Notes: a model not told the origin generated them from the letters alone. Positions 25,714-34,884 are shown, numbered from the stretch's first letter. The stretch: DNA of 64,000 bases from Defluviimonas sp. SAOS-178_SWC (GCF_039830135.1 NZ_CP156081.1:482001-546000); one strand, 5' to 3'. Program-made: numbers and translations.

Positions 25714-26121
25714 ATGGACTACGGCATCTTCCGAACGCATGTGTCAGGGGTTGCGGCGGCTGCCTTTTTGTTATCGTCGCCTTTGGCGGCGCGTGCCGAA
25801 CGTGACGGTAACGGCATGCCATGGCGGCTGCCTGAACCGCCGAGCGTTTCGAATTCGCAGTCAATGCAGACAGCGTTCATTTCCCTTCAGGCTGCCTGCC
25901 GCATGGCTGTGCAACGTGAACTCGTCTCGAGAAAACTGGCGCGGCTACCCGCAGACGGGGAATGGCGCAATGAGGTGGCAGAGGGAATGGCTCGCTACGT
26001 CGCGGCCTTTCCTCCAATGGGCTACGGTTGGCACAGCACCGATGGAGCCATGGGGTTGTACTGGCATGTCGCCTTCCAGGATTCATCATGCCCAGCGCCT
26101 CCAATGCCCAGCCAACGCTGA
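25714..26121 (+). CDS. Hypothetical secreted protein
   Basis: The 135-residue product has a convincing Sec signal peptide (about residues 1-28: a short basic start, then GVAAAAFLLSSPLAARA). The mature part is about 105 residues with two Cys and no domain I recognise. The ATG at 25714 puts the signal peptide at the N-terminus; an upstream ATG would add nine residues. It is followed by 160 bases and then the SGNH lipoprotein, both on the same strand, so they may be related cargo. Confidence 0.5.
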   Translation: MDYGIFRTHVSGVAAAAFLLSSPLAARAERDGNGMPWRLPEPPSVSNSQSMQTAFISLQAACRMAVQRELVSRKLARLPADGEWRNEVAEGMARYVAAFPPMGYGWHSTDGAMGLYWHVAFQDSSCPAPPMPSQR

Positions 26122-26281
26122 TGGCGACACGAAACCCGCCATGCGCGGCGCTTTGGCCCGGCGGCGACCGGACTTGCCTGTTCGCGGTCGACCGGGCCGA
26201 TCACGGACGAAGCATAACGCCGAGGGGTGTCGCTCAAATTGCCAATCCTAACGTTTTCAGTCTTAAGAAGGCGTTCGGATC

Positions 26282-26971
26282 ATGAGGAAGTTCGCGTCTA
26301 TGATGGCTATTTCCGCGATCAGCCTCGCGGGGTGCGGTGAAGCCGTTACGCACAACAGCGATGCCCGAATCCTTGCACTGGGCGACTCGATGTTCGCGTG
26401 GAACAAGCTGTCAAATAACGCGGTCCCCGACGTACTTGAATCCAACTTGGGCGAAGAGGTTGTTGATCGTTCGGTCATTGGAGCAAGATATCTCTACGGT
26501 CTGTCCATTTCGGGCGCTGCGGGGCTCAACATCTCCAAGCAATACCGTTCGGGTGACTGGGACTGGGTCGTGATCAATGGAGGGGGCAACGACCTTTGGT
26601 TCGGATGCGGCTGCATGGCCTGCGAGCAGACAATCGAACGCCTGATCTCGTCAGACGGGCAGACTGGAAAGATTCCCGCGCTGGTATCGAAGATCCGGCA
26701 TGAAGATGCGAAAGTGGTCTATGTAGGGTATCTACACAGCCCTGGCGCATATTCCATCATCGACCACTGCAAGTCTTACGACATCGAATTCGAACGAAGG
26801 GTGGCAAATCTCGCCGCCAGGACCGACGATTTCTATTACCTTGGTGCCTCGGACGTAGTTCCCGAGGGTGACTTGTCGTTCCATTCCATCGATCGAATCC
26901 ACCCTTCCATCAAGGGAAGCAAGGCATTGGCCGCTATGATTGCCGACCTGATCAGGGCAATAAGCATATGA
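26282..26971 (+). CDS. SGNH/GDSL-type esterase lipoprotein
   Basis: This 229-residue protein has a lipoprotein signal ending in the lipobox LAGC (Cys18). The SGNH hydrolase blocks follow: ALGDSMFAW (nucleophile Ser), a Gly/Asn block VINGGGNDLWFG, and SIDRIHPS with the catalytic Asp-x-x-His. The Gly of block II is less clear. Members are esterases, lipases or carbohydrate acetyl esterases. An unusual CGCMAC cluster near residue 109 adds three cysteines. It is expected to be anchored in the outer membrane or periplasmic face. The substrate is unknown. Confidence 0.75.
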   Translation: MRKFASMMAISAISLAGCGEAVTHNSDARILALGDSMFAWNKLSNNAVPDVLESNLGEEVVDRSVIGARYLYGLSISGAAGLNISKQYRSGDWDWVVINGGGNDLWFGCGCMACEQTIERLISSDGQTGKIPALVSKIRHEDAKVVYVGYLHSPGAYSIIDHCKSYDIEFERRVANLAARTDDFYYLGASDVVPEGDLSFHSIDRIHPSIKGSKALAAMIADLIRAISI

Positions 26972-27179
26972 CTTATATCGCGGGCACGGCGTGCCCGCGT
27001 AACTCGGCACATTGGGTTCCTCCCGATGCGGTAATCTGGCGCCTGATTACTTATCAACGGCTTCCTCAAGCAACTCTTTGCATCTGTCCCGAATTTGAGT
27101 TTCGGGCCGGCCTGCCTTTTTGAGCCGATCGAGCGCTTCGTTCAATGGTAAGCATTCGGTCTGACCGCCCTTCCGATGG

Positions 27180-27235
27180 GTCTTCGCCAGATGCGCGACG
27201 GCTTCTCGCGTGACAGCGGGCGTCACCACTTTCAC
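27180..27235 (-). pseudogene. IS3-family OrfB, 5' remnant
   Basis: A GTG at 27235, overlapping the OrfA stop, opens a frame beginning KVVTPAVTREAVAHLAKTH, the start of IS3 OrfB transposases (usual form VTPAAKREAVAHL). Homology stops after about 19 codons; the catalytic domain is deleted. Confidence 0.6.
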
Positions 27236-27489
27236 GACAGAAGGTCTTTCAGCGCCGCCTGATCCAGCATCGCCTCGGCCAGGAGCCGCTTCAGCTTCGC
27301 GTTCTCGTCCTCCAGCGCTTTCAGCCGCTTAGAGTCGGTGACATCAAACCCGCCGAACTTGGCCTTCCAGGCGTAGAAGGTGGCCTCCGACATGCCGTGC
27401 TTGCGGCACAGCTCCGCCGTCTTCGCCCCGGCCTCATGCTCGCGCAAAATGCCGATAACCTGCTCGTCCGTGTATCTCGATCGCTTCAC
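27232..27489 (-). CDS. IS3-family OrfA (helix-turn-helix protein), orphaned
   Basis: The complete 85-residue OrfA has the HTH start MKRSRYTDEQVIGILREHEA and KHGMSEATFYAWKAKFGG, then the leucine-zipper-like KRLKALEDENAKLKRLLAEA used for multimerisation. With only a stub of OrfB after it the element cannot transpose. The family's left-end sequence is recognisable just upstream (around 27490-27520, containing GTCCGGCCCAACGAAAGG on the minus strand). Confidence 0.8.
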   Translation of the reverse strand: MKRSRYTDEQVIGILREHEAGAKTAELCRKHGMSEATFYAWKAKFGGFDVTDSKRLKALEDENAKLKRLLAEAMLDQAALKDLLS

Positions 27490-27522
27490 TGTCCGGTCCT
27501 TTCGTTGGGCCGGACTCTAGCA

Positions 27523-27858
27523 TCAGATGGAGGAGCTTTCGGGGGTCACAGCAGCAGAGAGCAACTGCGAGTCAAACTCCATGAAGAGATGAAATTCCCC
27601 GCAGCACGGGGTGAGATGGCTGTTTAGGGCGGGGCCCAACTGAGCCTCGATCAACGTGCGCACCAGCACGTCGCGCGAAAGGACCTCGAGTCGGGACGAA
27701 ACCTCCCGAGCCAGATTAACGATCCGCAAGGATCGTATCTGGCCGGGGACAAGTGAGTTCCTGAGTTCGTTGGAGCTTTCAACCAGGACTTTTCTTTCGC
27801 AGTCCGGAAAGGAGAGAATGACTTCAAGAGGGAAGTGGGCATCTGCATCAGCGTTCAT
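27523..27858 (-). CDS. Hypothetical protein
   Basis: I do not recognise this 111-residue product. It begins MNADADAHFPLEVILSFPDC and is acidic, with no membrane segment; a helical stretch (SLRIVNLAREVSSRLEVL) suggests a folded soluble protein. The chosen ATG marks where the frame leaves transposon-derived sequence; no strong ribosome site is seen. It lies between an IS3 remnant and an IS256 remnant. Confidence 0.35.
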   Translation of the reverse strand: MNADADAHFPLEVILSFPDCERKVLVESSNELRNSLVPGQIRSLRIVNLAREVSSRLEVLSRDVLVRTLIEAQLGPALNSHLTPCCGEFHLFMEFDSQLLSAAVTPESSSI

Positions 27859-28004
27859 GAAGTCAGTCTTGCGACAATAAGTTAACAAATCGTTAAGTGG
27901 ATTTAACCGGCCGGTTGATACCGTCGCCTGACAATGCGAGGACCAGTTCCACGTGAGCAGTTCGTCGAGTATTTTGATCTTGTACTCGTGGGTGCGGTCG
28001 AGGA

Positions 28005-28175
28005 TATGCCCTGGTGCGCTTCGCTGATGGCCAGCTTCACGCCGCTCAGGCCGCGGCGCACGAGGTCGCGGAAGAACTCTGTCCAGAACGGCTCGGCCTC
28101 CGAGGCGCTGATGGCCATGCCCAGCACCTCGCGACGCACGTCGGTATTGACGCTGACCGCGATGGTGACGGCGAC
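28005..28175 (-). pseudogene. IS256-family transposase, internal fragment
   Basis: The minus-strand frame NTDVRREVLGMAISASEAEP, then FWTEFFRDLVRRGLSGVKL and ISEAHQGI, is the central part of IS256/MULE-type transposases. Start, catalytic Glu region and both ends are absent. Confidence 0.7.
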
Positions 28176-28315
28176 CGACGCGATGCGCCCAGGCGTATTC
28201 GAGTTTGATGAGCATGGCCCGGCGTTCTTAGGGCTGCTTCAACATATCGGAATCTGTCGAAAAAAAAGTCTTCAGGCATTTGCGGCGTTTGCCCGACCAG
28301 CCGAACCCAACGAAG

Positions 28316-29341
28316 TCAGGGCTCACGGTGCAAAGGGTCTGCTTCCGAGCACTTATTGGATTTGTCTGTGTGGGCAAACGCTGCGGAAACCTTTGCTGCC
28401 GCGGATTGGCTCGCCAGAATACGCCGCCCATAACGTGCGGGCATCTCGGGCGAGGTCCAGCGTCCAGCGATCATGATTGACGATAGGTCGCAGCCAATCC
28501 TGAAGGCGTCATGAACGCCACCGATACGTGTGCTGTGCGCAGACACATCTTCGCGGCCGGTACAGCGCTTGATGATCCTTGAGATGGTTGCAGGATCCAA
28601 CGGGCCGACATGTGCGTTGCGCTGATGCTTGGTAAGAATCGGATCTGCTTCCTTCAGACCAGCAATCTCAATCCATCTCAGAACTGCTTCCGTTCCGGCT
28701 TCGGACAGGTAGGCGTAGGCGCCCTCACCAAAAGGATCGGTCTTTGACCGGGCCAAGAATAGCAGGCTCGATCCATCATCCTGACGAAGGAGATCATGGA
28801 CACGCAAGGCGACGATCTCCGACGCTCTGCACCAACTGTCCGTTGCAATCCACAGCGTTGCCTTGTCGCGTAGTTCCAGACGGCTTGATCCGAGTGAGCG
28901 GATGACCTCGAGGATGTCCTTCTTGCCCAGTGGGTTCGCTTGGCGAATGCTCGCGCCGAACTTCCGCTTCACGCCCTTCACCGCAAGTTCGACGAGCCGA
29001 TGGCGACACGGATTTGGCATGAACGCCGCCCTGTGCAGCTCGGATATCGCCCAGAGGCGTGTTTCGATGGTCGTGCTTCGAAGGCGACCTCCGAGGTGAT
29101 CGACATATGCCGCAATGGTCGCCGGATCGACCGGAGGTTCGGCGCTGTAGCCTTCGCCGGCACACCAGTCCGCGAACAGTCTGATGATCAAGCGGTAGTT
29201 GCGAAGAGTTTCGGGCGCAAAGGCGGCTTCCGAGCGCATACGATACTCATCAATGAGCTTCAATCTTACTTCCCGCGTAGCCTCTGACAGACGCACTACG
29301 GTTGCCAACCGTTCGGACTCGCGATCAAACCACTTGGCCAT
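28316..29341 (-). CDS. Tyrosine recombinase/integrase
   Basis: A 341-residue site-specific recombinase. Residues about 30-120 form the SAM-like core-binding domain (TLRNYRLIIRLFADWCAGEG). The catalytic domain shows Arg in WCRASEIVALRVHDL, Lys in LARSKTDPFGEG, His and Arg in AHSTRIGG, Trp in AGRWTSPEM and the nucleophile Tyr in ARYGRR, so every active-site residue is present. The ATG at 29341 is preceded by AGGTG on the minus strand. It resembles integrases of islands and plasmids rather than XerC/D. No adjacent attachment site or tRNA is visible, so the element it once moved has been rearranged. Confidence 0.85.
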   Translation of the reverse strand: MAKWFDRESERLATVVRLSEATREVRLKLIDEYRMRSEAAFAPETLRNYRLIIRLFADWCAGEGYSAEPPVDPATIAAYVDHLGGRLRSTTIETRLWAISELHRAAFMPNPCRHRLVELAVKGVKRKFGASIRQANPLGKKDILEVIRSLGSSRLELRDKATLWIATDSWCRASEIVALRVHDLLRQDDGSSLLFLARSKTDPFGEGAYAYLSEAGTEAVLRWIEIAGLKEADPILTKHQRNAHVGPLDPATISRIIKRCTGREDVSAHSTRIGGVHDAFRIGCDLSSIMIAGRWTSPEMPARYGRRILASQSAAAKVSAAFAHTDKSNKCSEADPLHREP

Positions 29342-29721
29342 CGTCACACCTCCGTGCCGAATACCATACCCCGTGATTATGCCGGCAAGCACTCCGCGCT
29401 TGTTCAGAAATCCATCTGCCGGCTGTTTACCGTCTCACAGAAGAACCTAAAAAGCACGCATTGAGTAGGGTTCGCCTCGCCAGCATTAAAGATCTACCGC
29501 CGAGGGTCTTACCCTATTGAAAACAGGCCTAAAACGCCGAACCACTGTAATCGGATCGTCGGACGTGTTTGCCGCTCGGCGCCGCCTGCCAAATCATCGC
29601 GAGATCGAACCAAATCGTTGGCCGGCGTGGGCGCTTGAGTGTTTCACTAAAGGTCGGCAAGTTCCTGGGATTGTAGGCGGGGCTGTGGGGCTGCTCAAAC
29701 CATCTAGCTATTACGCTGGAC
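29342..29721. other. Intergenic stretch without a recognisable gene
   Basis: About 380 bases between the recombinase start and the IS3 element. It would contain the recombinase promoter; I see no further gene or clear attachment repeat. Confidence 0.4.
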
Positions 29722-29780
29722 TGAGGTGCCCCTAGATTTGTAGACGCATTGCCCCCTAACTTTGAGGCGAGGAGGCCGAC

Positions 29781-30053
29781 ATGGGGACAAGCAACTACAG
29801 CGACGAGTTCAAGCGGGATGCGGTGCACCAGATCACGGTGCGCGGGTATCCGGTGCGGGAGGTGTCGCAGCGTTTGGGCGTCAGCACGCATTCTCTTTAC
29901 AAGTGGCTGAAGTTGTTCGCGGAGCCGGTTCCAAAGCCCGGCGTGGATCATGAAGCCGAGAACCGGCGGCTGAAGCGCGAGCTGGCCAGGGTGACCGAGG
30001 AGCGCGACATTCTAAAAAAGGCAACGGCGTACTTCGCGCGAGAGTCCCAATGA
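29781..30053 (+). CDS. IS3-family OrfA
   Basis: The 90-residue DNA-binding protein has a helix-turn-helix (REVSQRLGVSTHSLYKWLKL) and a C-terminal coiled coil (ENRRLKRELARVTEERDILK). Near its end the run AAAAAAG at 30014-30020 is the classical IS3 slippery sequence; a minus-one shift there would give an OrfAB fusion transposase. The stop overlaps the orfB ATG. Confidence 0.92.
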   Translation: MGTSNYSDEFKRDAVHQITVRGYPVREVSQRLGVSTHSLYKWLKLFAEPVPKPGVDHEAENRRLKRELARVTEERDILKKATAYFARESQ

Positions 30054-30928
30054 AGTACGCGTTCATCCGGGCGCATCGCGAGGAATTCGGCGTCCGGGCC
30101 ATGTGCCGAGTGCTTCGGGTCCATTTCTCCGGCTTCTACGCATGGTTTAAGGAACCATTAAGCCACCGTGCGCAAGAGGATGCACGTCAGACCGAGCTGA
30201 TCCGGCAGGCCTGGACTGAAAGCGGCAAGGTCTATGGCTACCGCAAGCTGACCGACGATCTGCGCGACCAGGGCGAACGCATCTCGGAGAACCGGGTTGC
30301 CCGGCTGGCGTCGCTGGCCGGGATCGCCGCACAGGTGGGCTACAAGCGCCGTCCCGGCCGATATGGCGGCAAGACCGCCGTGGTTGCCGAGAATAGATTG
30401 GAGCAGCGGTTCGAGGCATCCGCTCCCGATCAGGTCTGGGTGACCGACATCACCTACATCAAGACCCACGAAGGCTGGATGTTTCTGTGTGTCGTTATCG
30501 ACTTGTTCTCGCGGCGTGTTGTTGGCTGGTCCGCCCAGTCCCGAATGACCACGGACTTGGCCCTGCAGGCCCTGCTGATGGCCGTCTGGCGACGCAAGCC
30601 GACGGACCGGGTCACGGTGCATTCAGACCAAGGCTCTCAGTTCACCAGCCGGGAGTGGCAGATGTTCCTACATCAGCACAATCTGGAACCGAGCATGAGC
30701 CGGCGCGGAAACTGTCATGACAATGCCGTCGCAGAAAGCTTCTTCCAGCTGTTGAAGCGCGAACGCATCCGCCGTCGGACCTATCCGACCCGCGATGCCG
30801 CCAGACAGGACGTGTTCGAATACATCGAGCTATTCTACAACCCGAAGCGCAAGCACACGAAAAACGGCATGCTGTCGCCCGTTGACTTCGAAATCAGACA
30901 GCTCAATCTGAACAAGGCAGGTGTCTAG
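30050..30928 (+). CDS. IS3-family OrfB transposase
   Basis: The 292-residue rve-domain transposase has an HTH_21 region (TELIRQAWTESGKVYGYRKL) and the complete DDE set: Asp in VWVTDITYIK, Asp in VHSDQGSQF and Glu in DNAVAESFFQLLKRE. It ends YNPKRKHTKNGMLSPVDFE as in IS3 relatives. It lies in the minus-one frame relative to orfA with an ATGA overlap. No damage is seen, so it should be active. Confidence 0.93.
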   Translation: MKYAFIRAHREEFGVRAMCRVLRVHFSGFYAWFKEPLSHRAQEDARQTELIRQAWTESGKVYGYRKLTDDLRDQGERISENRVARLASLAGIAAQVGYKRRPGRYGGKTAVVAENRLEQRFEASAPDQVWVTDITYIKTHEGWMFLCVVIDLFSRRVVGWSAQSRMTTDLALQALLMAVWRRKPTDRVTVHSDQGSQFTSREWQMFLHQHNLEPSMSRRGNCHDNAVAESFFQLLKRERIRRRTYPTRDAARQDVFEYIELFYNPKRKHTKNGMLSPVDFEIRQLNLNKAGV

Positions 30929-31052
30929 GAAACTAGGGGCACCTCAGACACAGGAGAGAAATCCCCTCAGGTTACCTGTACGACAGGGCTGTTTGAATTT
31001 CCGAATGACCGTCCAATCCCTGACCTCCCGGATCGGATGCCGGCGACCCGGA

Positions 31053-32045
31053 TTACCACGATCGCTTCTGGCCACTGCCAAGGCGTATATTGAGTCGTAC
31101 ACGTGATTTTTTCTTTTCCTGAGAACGGCTTTCGGCGCGTGCAATAGCGCGATCCAGAACTACATCTGGATCAGCCGCACTATACGACGCAGGTCGGATC
31201 GGCTTTCCGACCGACACCTCGATGTCCATCGGTGTGCCATCATCGTAGGTTGTTTCCTTATCATCCAAGAGGCATTGAATTTCAGCTTCAAGGTCAATGG
31301 GGTCTAGTAGATTCGGAGCATTTGAGGCGCACACAAACAGACCATTGCCGGTGTTTGCCATCAGCAATCCTTTAGTGCCGAGCACATTAGCAATTGAGTC
31401 CGCGACCTCAGTATGGGCGTAGGTTAGTTCGTCGGGCGTTGCACGAAAATGAATACTATGAATGTTTTCAAGTTTGACCGCAATGATCTGCGAGCCCAGT
31501 AGCCCCGCGCGCGATAGTTGCTTCAGGTAGTTCTTCAGAGCCGGATGATCGGTGAGCTCCTTGATGCCATCGATCTGTATCTCCGAAAAGGTGGGTTTGT
31601 CGCCGGGTGTCAACATCGAGGCCGGCGTCGTAGATGTGATGGCGTCGGCAGTTTTGAGCCGTGTCATGACCAGCTCTTCTGCATTTCTGACGCGAACGCC
31701 GAGTTCCATTGTCTCAAAAGGTTTCGTAACGTAGTCCGTCGCGCCTGCTGCAAAGGCGGTATCGACGGAATGACGCTCGGTCATCGCGGTCAGCATGATG
31801 ATGGGTGTTCTTCTGTACGCCGGAATCTGCCGCACTCGCGTACACAGCTCGACCCCGTTCATCTCCGGCATATTGATGTCGATTAGCAGACAATCATAAG
31901 GCGGGATCGCTGCAGCAATCAAATCCAACGCTGCACGACCCGACGCCGCGACCGAAACGTCCTGATACCCCGCTACTGCAAGATACATCGGCACCAGTTC
32001 GAGGATGAAGTCGTCGTCATCGACAGCTAGAATCTTCATAGGCAT
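31053..32045 (-). CDS. Response regulator with degenerate GGDEF-like output domain (paralogue 2)
   Basis: The 330-residue protein is co-linear and highly similar to the product of 22081-23061. Its receiver has the VDDDD acidic pocket, phospho-acceptor Asp56 in LLIDINMPEMNG, Thr86 and Lys108 (TDYVTKPFE). The output half again looks like a GGDEF fold without the signature: MANTGNGLFVCAS at the active loop, EVSVGKPIRP, and VLDRAIARAESR at the end. No kinase is directly attached, but the tail of one is on the opposite strand 150 bases upstream (32193). Loss of the catalytic motif suggests a binding or protein-contact role. Confidence 0.8.
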   Translation of the reverse strand: MPMKILAVDDDDFILELVPMYLAVAGYQDVSVAASGRAALDLIAAAIPPYDCLLIDINMPEMNGVELCTRVRQIPAYRRTPIIMLTAMTERHSVDTAFAAGATDYVTKPFETMELGVRVRNAEELVMTRLKTADAITSTTPASMLTPGDKPTFSEIQIDGIKELTDHPALKNYLKQLSRAGLLGSQIIAVKLENIHSIHFRATPDELTYAHTEVADSIANVLGTKGLLMANTGNGLFVCASNAPNLLDPIDLEAEIQCLLDDKETTYDDGTPMDIEVSVGKPIRPASYSAADPDVVLDRAIARAESRSQEKKKSRVRLNIRLGSGQKRSW

Positions 32046-32192
32046 TGCCTTTCAGGCATCATTGCGACCAGCGATTCAGCAAACCGATGGGTGTCGTCTC
32101 CAGAAGGAGAGTTATCTGTTTATTATTCTACTATTAGATGAAACTCCAGAGCAATATCTGGGCAAGTGTCAAAGTAACTGTGCTTGAGGTGG

Positions 32193-32345
32193 ACATCTAC
32201 GCGGCATGCAGGGGGAACCGGGTTGGGGCTTGCGATCAGTAAGAGTGTCTTCGATATCATGGGAGGAGAATTCGGGTTTGAACGAAATTCGAAATCCGGG
32301 AGTACATGCTGGTTTACACTGCCGTTAGCGCATAAGGCTTGCTGA
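32193..32345 (+). pseudogene. Histidine kinase, C-terminal remnant
   Basis: The frame TSTRHAGGTGLGLAISKSVF, then MGGEFGFERNSKSGSTCWF and TLPL, is the G2 box and tail of a hybrid-type histidine kinase, closely resembling the end of the kinase at 20013 (GGTGLGLAISKNLVELMGGG). A stop lies shortly upstream in the same frame, and nothing of the dimerisation domain remains. It is probably the leftover of a kinase once paired with paralogue 2. Confidence 0.75.
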
Positions 32346-32590
32346 CGTGCCATTAGGATCACGTGCTATTGCTCTCACACCCGCTGTGTGACGTGCCTTC
32401 GCAATGAGACTGGCCGAGGGACGCCCCGAAGGAGCGTGCCCCGGCAAAGACACTCCAGATGAGTTGGCGGTGACCCGCAACTTACCTCAAGGCGCACCAA
32501 ACGGCGATCAGACTGAGGCCGAAGAAGGAGGGGCCGACGACCAAAGAGGCGGACTGATCGGCCTAGCTGCGCCGCCAACCGAAATCGATC

Positions 32591-34111
32591 TTAGGAAGAC
32601 TTGGGACAGTTCACTCCATCAGTTCCCGTCGCAACGCAGTTTGCGGCCCATTCGTCAGATTGGCACAGTTCCGACAGCTCCGGCAGCACTTCGACTTCCA
32701 GCTTGCCCTTGACCTTGAGCCACGTGCGGTGCTGAAAAAAAACTGGCAACGTGATGATGAAGTTCGTTCCGACCCCGAGCTCGCTTTCGTAGCTGATCGT
32801 TCCCTTGTGAAGCTGAAGAATGCGTCGCGAGATGCTCATGCCAAGGCCGCTACCTCCAACCGAACGAACATCTGAGGAGTCTAATTGCGAGAACTCCCCG
32901 AAAACCGTTTGCTCATTACCTGGCGGGATCCCCCGGCCATTGTCCCTTACGGATACTGTGGCAAGGTCTTCATGGACCTTAAGGTCAACTTGCACGATGC
33001 CACCGTCCTTCGAAAATTTTATTGCGTTCGAGAAAACGTTCGCCATCACCTGCATCAATCTTTTTTCGTCGCCATTGACGATCACCGATGGGTGAGATCC
33101 CACAAGAACCAGAGAAACATTTTTGTCGCGTAGATAGCCGGCCGTCGCCTCGATTGCGTCTTTAATAAGTATGGAGAGATCCATAGGTTTGGGGTTCATC
33201 GCCATCTTGCCTGTATCGAGCGCCTGTAGATCCAGAAGATCGTCAATCAGCATCGCAAGCCGGTCGCTGTTCTTGTTTGCCACAGCAAGCATTTGCTGAA
33301 CATTCTTGGGTACCTGGCCAAGTACTCCACTGCAGATGAGGTTGAGAGGTCCTTTGATCGATGTGATTGGAGTTCTTAGCTCATGGCTAACCACGGAAAG
33401 AAACTCAGACTTCGCCCTGTATGCCGCCAGCGCCCTTTCATGCTCTTTTCTGAGATCCTCAATTTGACTCAAATTGCGGCGATAGAGTCGCAGAAATGCG
33501 ATTGAACAATCAACTATGAAGTAAAGAACAAATACAACCGTGAAGAACTGAAGCCAGTGCACGGAAGAGAGTTGCGGCCGCTCCCTGACGATATTAAACA
33601 ACGCAACAAAAAGAAAAAGACCAGAATAGATGGATAGGCGGAGCGCCAGGGCGCTAAGAACTTGATGGGTATTCATCGCCGCAAACAGCGCTGCGGCAAA
33701 CAAGAATAAAAGCGGTGTAAAATGTGCCGAAGTACCCTCCATAACAGTTGCAAGCACGATGAATGACCCTATGGCAAGGGCGTTCAGAATAGTTCCGAGT
33801 AGGATCATTCGATAGAACAAGTCGGATGCTCGGTCGCTGAAGCCATCCCAGGTCGAAATACGCTTTGCCACGACATGGTCAAAGAACTCCGTGAGAAGTA
33901 CGCTCAAGTAACATAGGACTGCAATGTAGATGTCATAATATGCGGAGGCGAGTGTAAATGCACCCAAGTACATCGCTTGGCGCTGCCAAAAGAGTCTCAG
34001 GCCCCCATCCACATAATCCTTTAGATATGTGACCATCTCAGGGTTCGGCCGCGACCTCGACGGGCGTGTTGACCGCCACTTTTGTATCAACCAAGACAAG
34101 ACAGGATTCAT
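32591..34111 (-). CDS. Multi-pass membrane histidine kinase
   Basis: The 506-residue protein has an N-terminal membrane region of about six helices (residues about 45-210, for example YIAVLCYLSVLLTEF, MILLGTILNALAIGSFIVLA and LQFFTVVFVLYFIVDCSIAF) with no extracytoplasmic domain. A short coiled coil and HisKA follow (phospho-acceptor His in LSVVSHELRTPITSIKGPL), then an ATPase domain with VFSNAIKFSKDGG, DNGRGIPP and GGSGLGMSISRRI. It lacks PAS and receiver domains. Its start overlaps the stop of the single-domain receiver gene (ATGA), placing it last in an operon with that receiver, an Hpt protein and an unknown protein. Confidence 0.85.
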   Translation of the reverse strand: MNPVLSWLIQKWRSTRPSRSRPNPEMVTYLKDYVDGGLRLFWQRQAMYLGAFTLASAYYDIYIAVLCYLSVLLTEFFDHVVAKRISTWDGFSDRASDLFYRMILLGTILNALAIGSFIVLATVMEGTSAHFTPLLFLFAAALFAAMNTHQVLSALALRLSIYSGLFLFVALFNIVRERPQLSSVHWLQFFTVVFVLYFIVDCSIAFLRLYRRNLSQIEDLRKEHERALAAYRAKSEFLSVVSHELRTPITSIKGPLNLICSGVLGQVPKNVQQMLAVANKNSDRLAMLIDDLLDLQALDTGKMAMNPKPMDLSILIKDAIEATAGYLRDKNVSLVLVGSHPSVIVNGDEKRLMQVMANVFSNAIKFSKDGGIVQVDLKVHEDLATVSVRDNGRGIPPGNEQTVFGEFSQLDSSDVRSVGGSGLGMSISRRILQLHKGTISYESELGVGTNFIITLPVFFQHRTWLKVKGKLEVEVLPELSELCQSDEWAANCVATGTDGVNCPKSS

Positions 34112-34509
34112 GTTTCTTGTCGCAAGTTTGGCCGGGCCCGATTCCAGATCGATCGCAGAGTGTTAGGCAATTCAAGCGGATTGAAGGGCTTTGCCACGAC
34201 GCCGGCGGCGCCGATGGCGAAAAGCTGTGTCATGGATTGCTCGTGGACCTTCGCCGTGGCGAATACGATCGGTAAATCCGCCAAGGTGGGTATCGTCCTA
34301 AGTTCCTGGAAGGTTTGCTCCCCATCTATTCCCGGCATCATTACGTCGAGAAGGATCAGATCCGGTGCGAATGCTTCAGCCCGCGCGAGTGCCTCTTGAC
34401 CGGAGTTACACTGCAGAACGGTAAAACCGCCTACAACCTCCAGCGCAATTCGTGTCACCGTGCGAATGTCCTCGTCATCGTCCACATGGAGAATTCTATT
34501 GAGCACCAT
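34108..34509 (-). CDS. Single-domain response regulator
   Basis: The 133-residue protein is just a receiver: acidic pocket VDDDED, phospho-acceptor Asp in LILLDVMMPGIDGEQTF, Thr in VFATAKV and Lys in VVAKPFNPLEL. It has no output domain, like CheY or Spo0F, and could shuttle phosphate between the adjacent kinase and Hpt protein. The ATG at 34509 gives the normal length; an upstream ATG would add a poorly conserved leader. Confidence 0.88.
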   Translation of the reverse strand: MVLNRILHVDDDEDIRTVTRIALEVVGGFTVLQCNSGQEALARAEAFAPDLILLDVMMPGIDGEQTFQELRTIPTLADLPIVFATAKVHEQSMTQLFAIGAAGVVAKPFNPLELPNTLRSIWNRARPNLRQET

Positions 34510-34520
34510 GCCTCTAATCC

Positions 34521-34883
34521 TTAAACGCTCGCCGGGACCGATGCTGTGCCCATTTCCCACAATAGGAATTCAAGTAGAGCTGGAATATCAGTATCCACAG
34601 GCGCCCCAACATGTGAGATTTGAAGATTGACGGCAAGCTCGAGCCGCTGTGATGCATCACCCAAGGTGGGGTACCCTAGTGTTCTTGCAAGACCGCAAAT
34701 CTGGTGAGCCAAAAATTCGATCACCTTCAAATCGTCAACATCGACATTTGACGTCATACGCTCCTGAATGGCTCTGAGTTGGATTATCTGGGCGCTAAGA
34801 CGTTGGATGAAGTCATCGCGGATACGCGCGAGTGCGCTGTCCAAGTCGCCAGTGGAGTGCTCATGATGCGTAAGTTTAACCAT
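34521..34883 (-). CDS. Hpt-domain phosphotransfer protein
   Basis: The 120-residue protein has the Hpt four-helix pattern with the phosphorylatable His in FLAHQICGLARTLGYPTLGD (family form AHxLKGxAxxxG). The start at 34883 lies one base after the stop of the preceding gene. It lies between an unknown protein and a single receiver, so a multistep relay (kinase, receiver, Hpt, final receiver) is likely. The degenerate-GGDEF regulators nearby are candidate end points; this link is inferred. Confidence 0.75.
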   Translation of the reverse strand: MVKLTHHEHSTGDLDSALARIRDDFIQRLSAQIIQLRAIQERMTSNVDVDDLKVIEFLAHQICGLARTLGYPTLGDASQRLELAVNLQISHVGAPVDTDIPALLEFLLWEMGTASVPASV

Positions 34884-34884
34884 T

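Larger units (their letters stand above)
29722..30946 (+). mobile_element. Intact IS3-family element
   Basis: The ends are a 14-bp perfect inverted repeat, TGAGGTGCCCCTAG at 29722 and CTAGGGGCACCTCA at 30933-30946. The flanks carry a 3-bp duplication (GAC at 29719-29721 and 30947-30949), as expected for IS3 insertion. The 1225-bp element encodes orfA and orfB in the usual minus-one arrangement. It is the only element here with matching target duplications, so it is probably a recent arrival. Confidence 0.9.
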
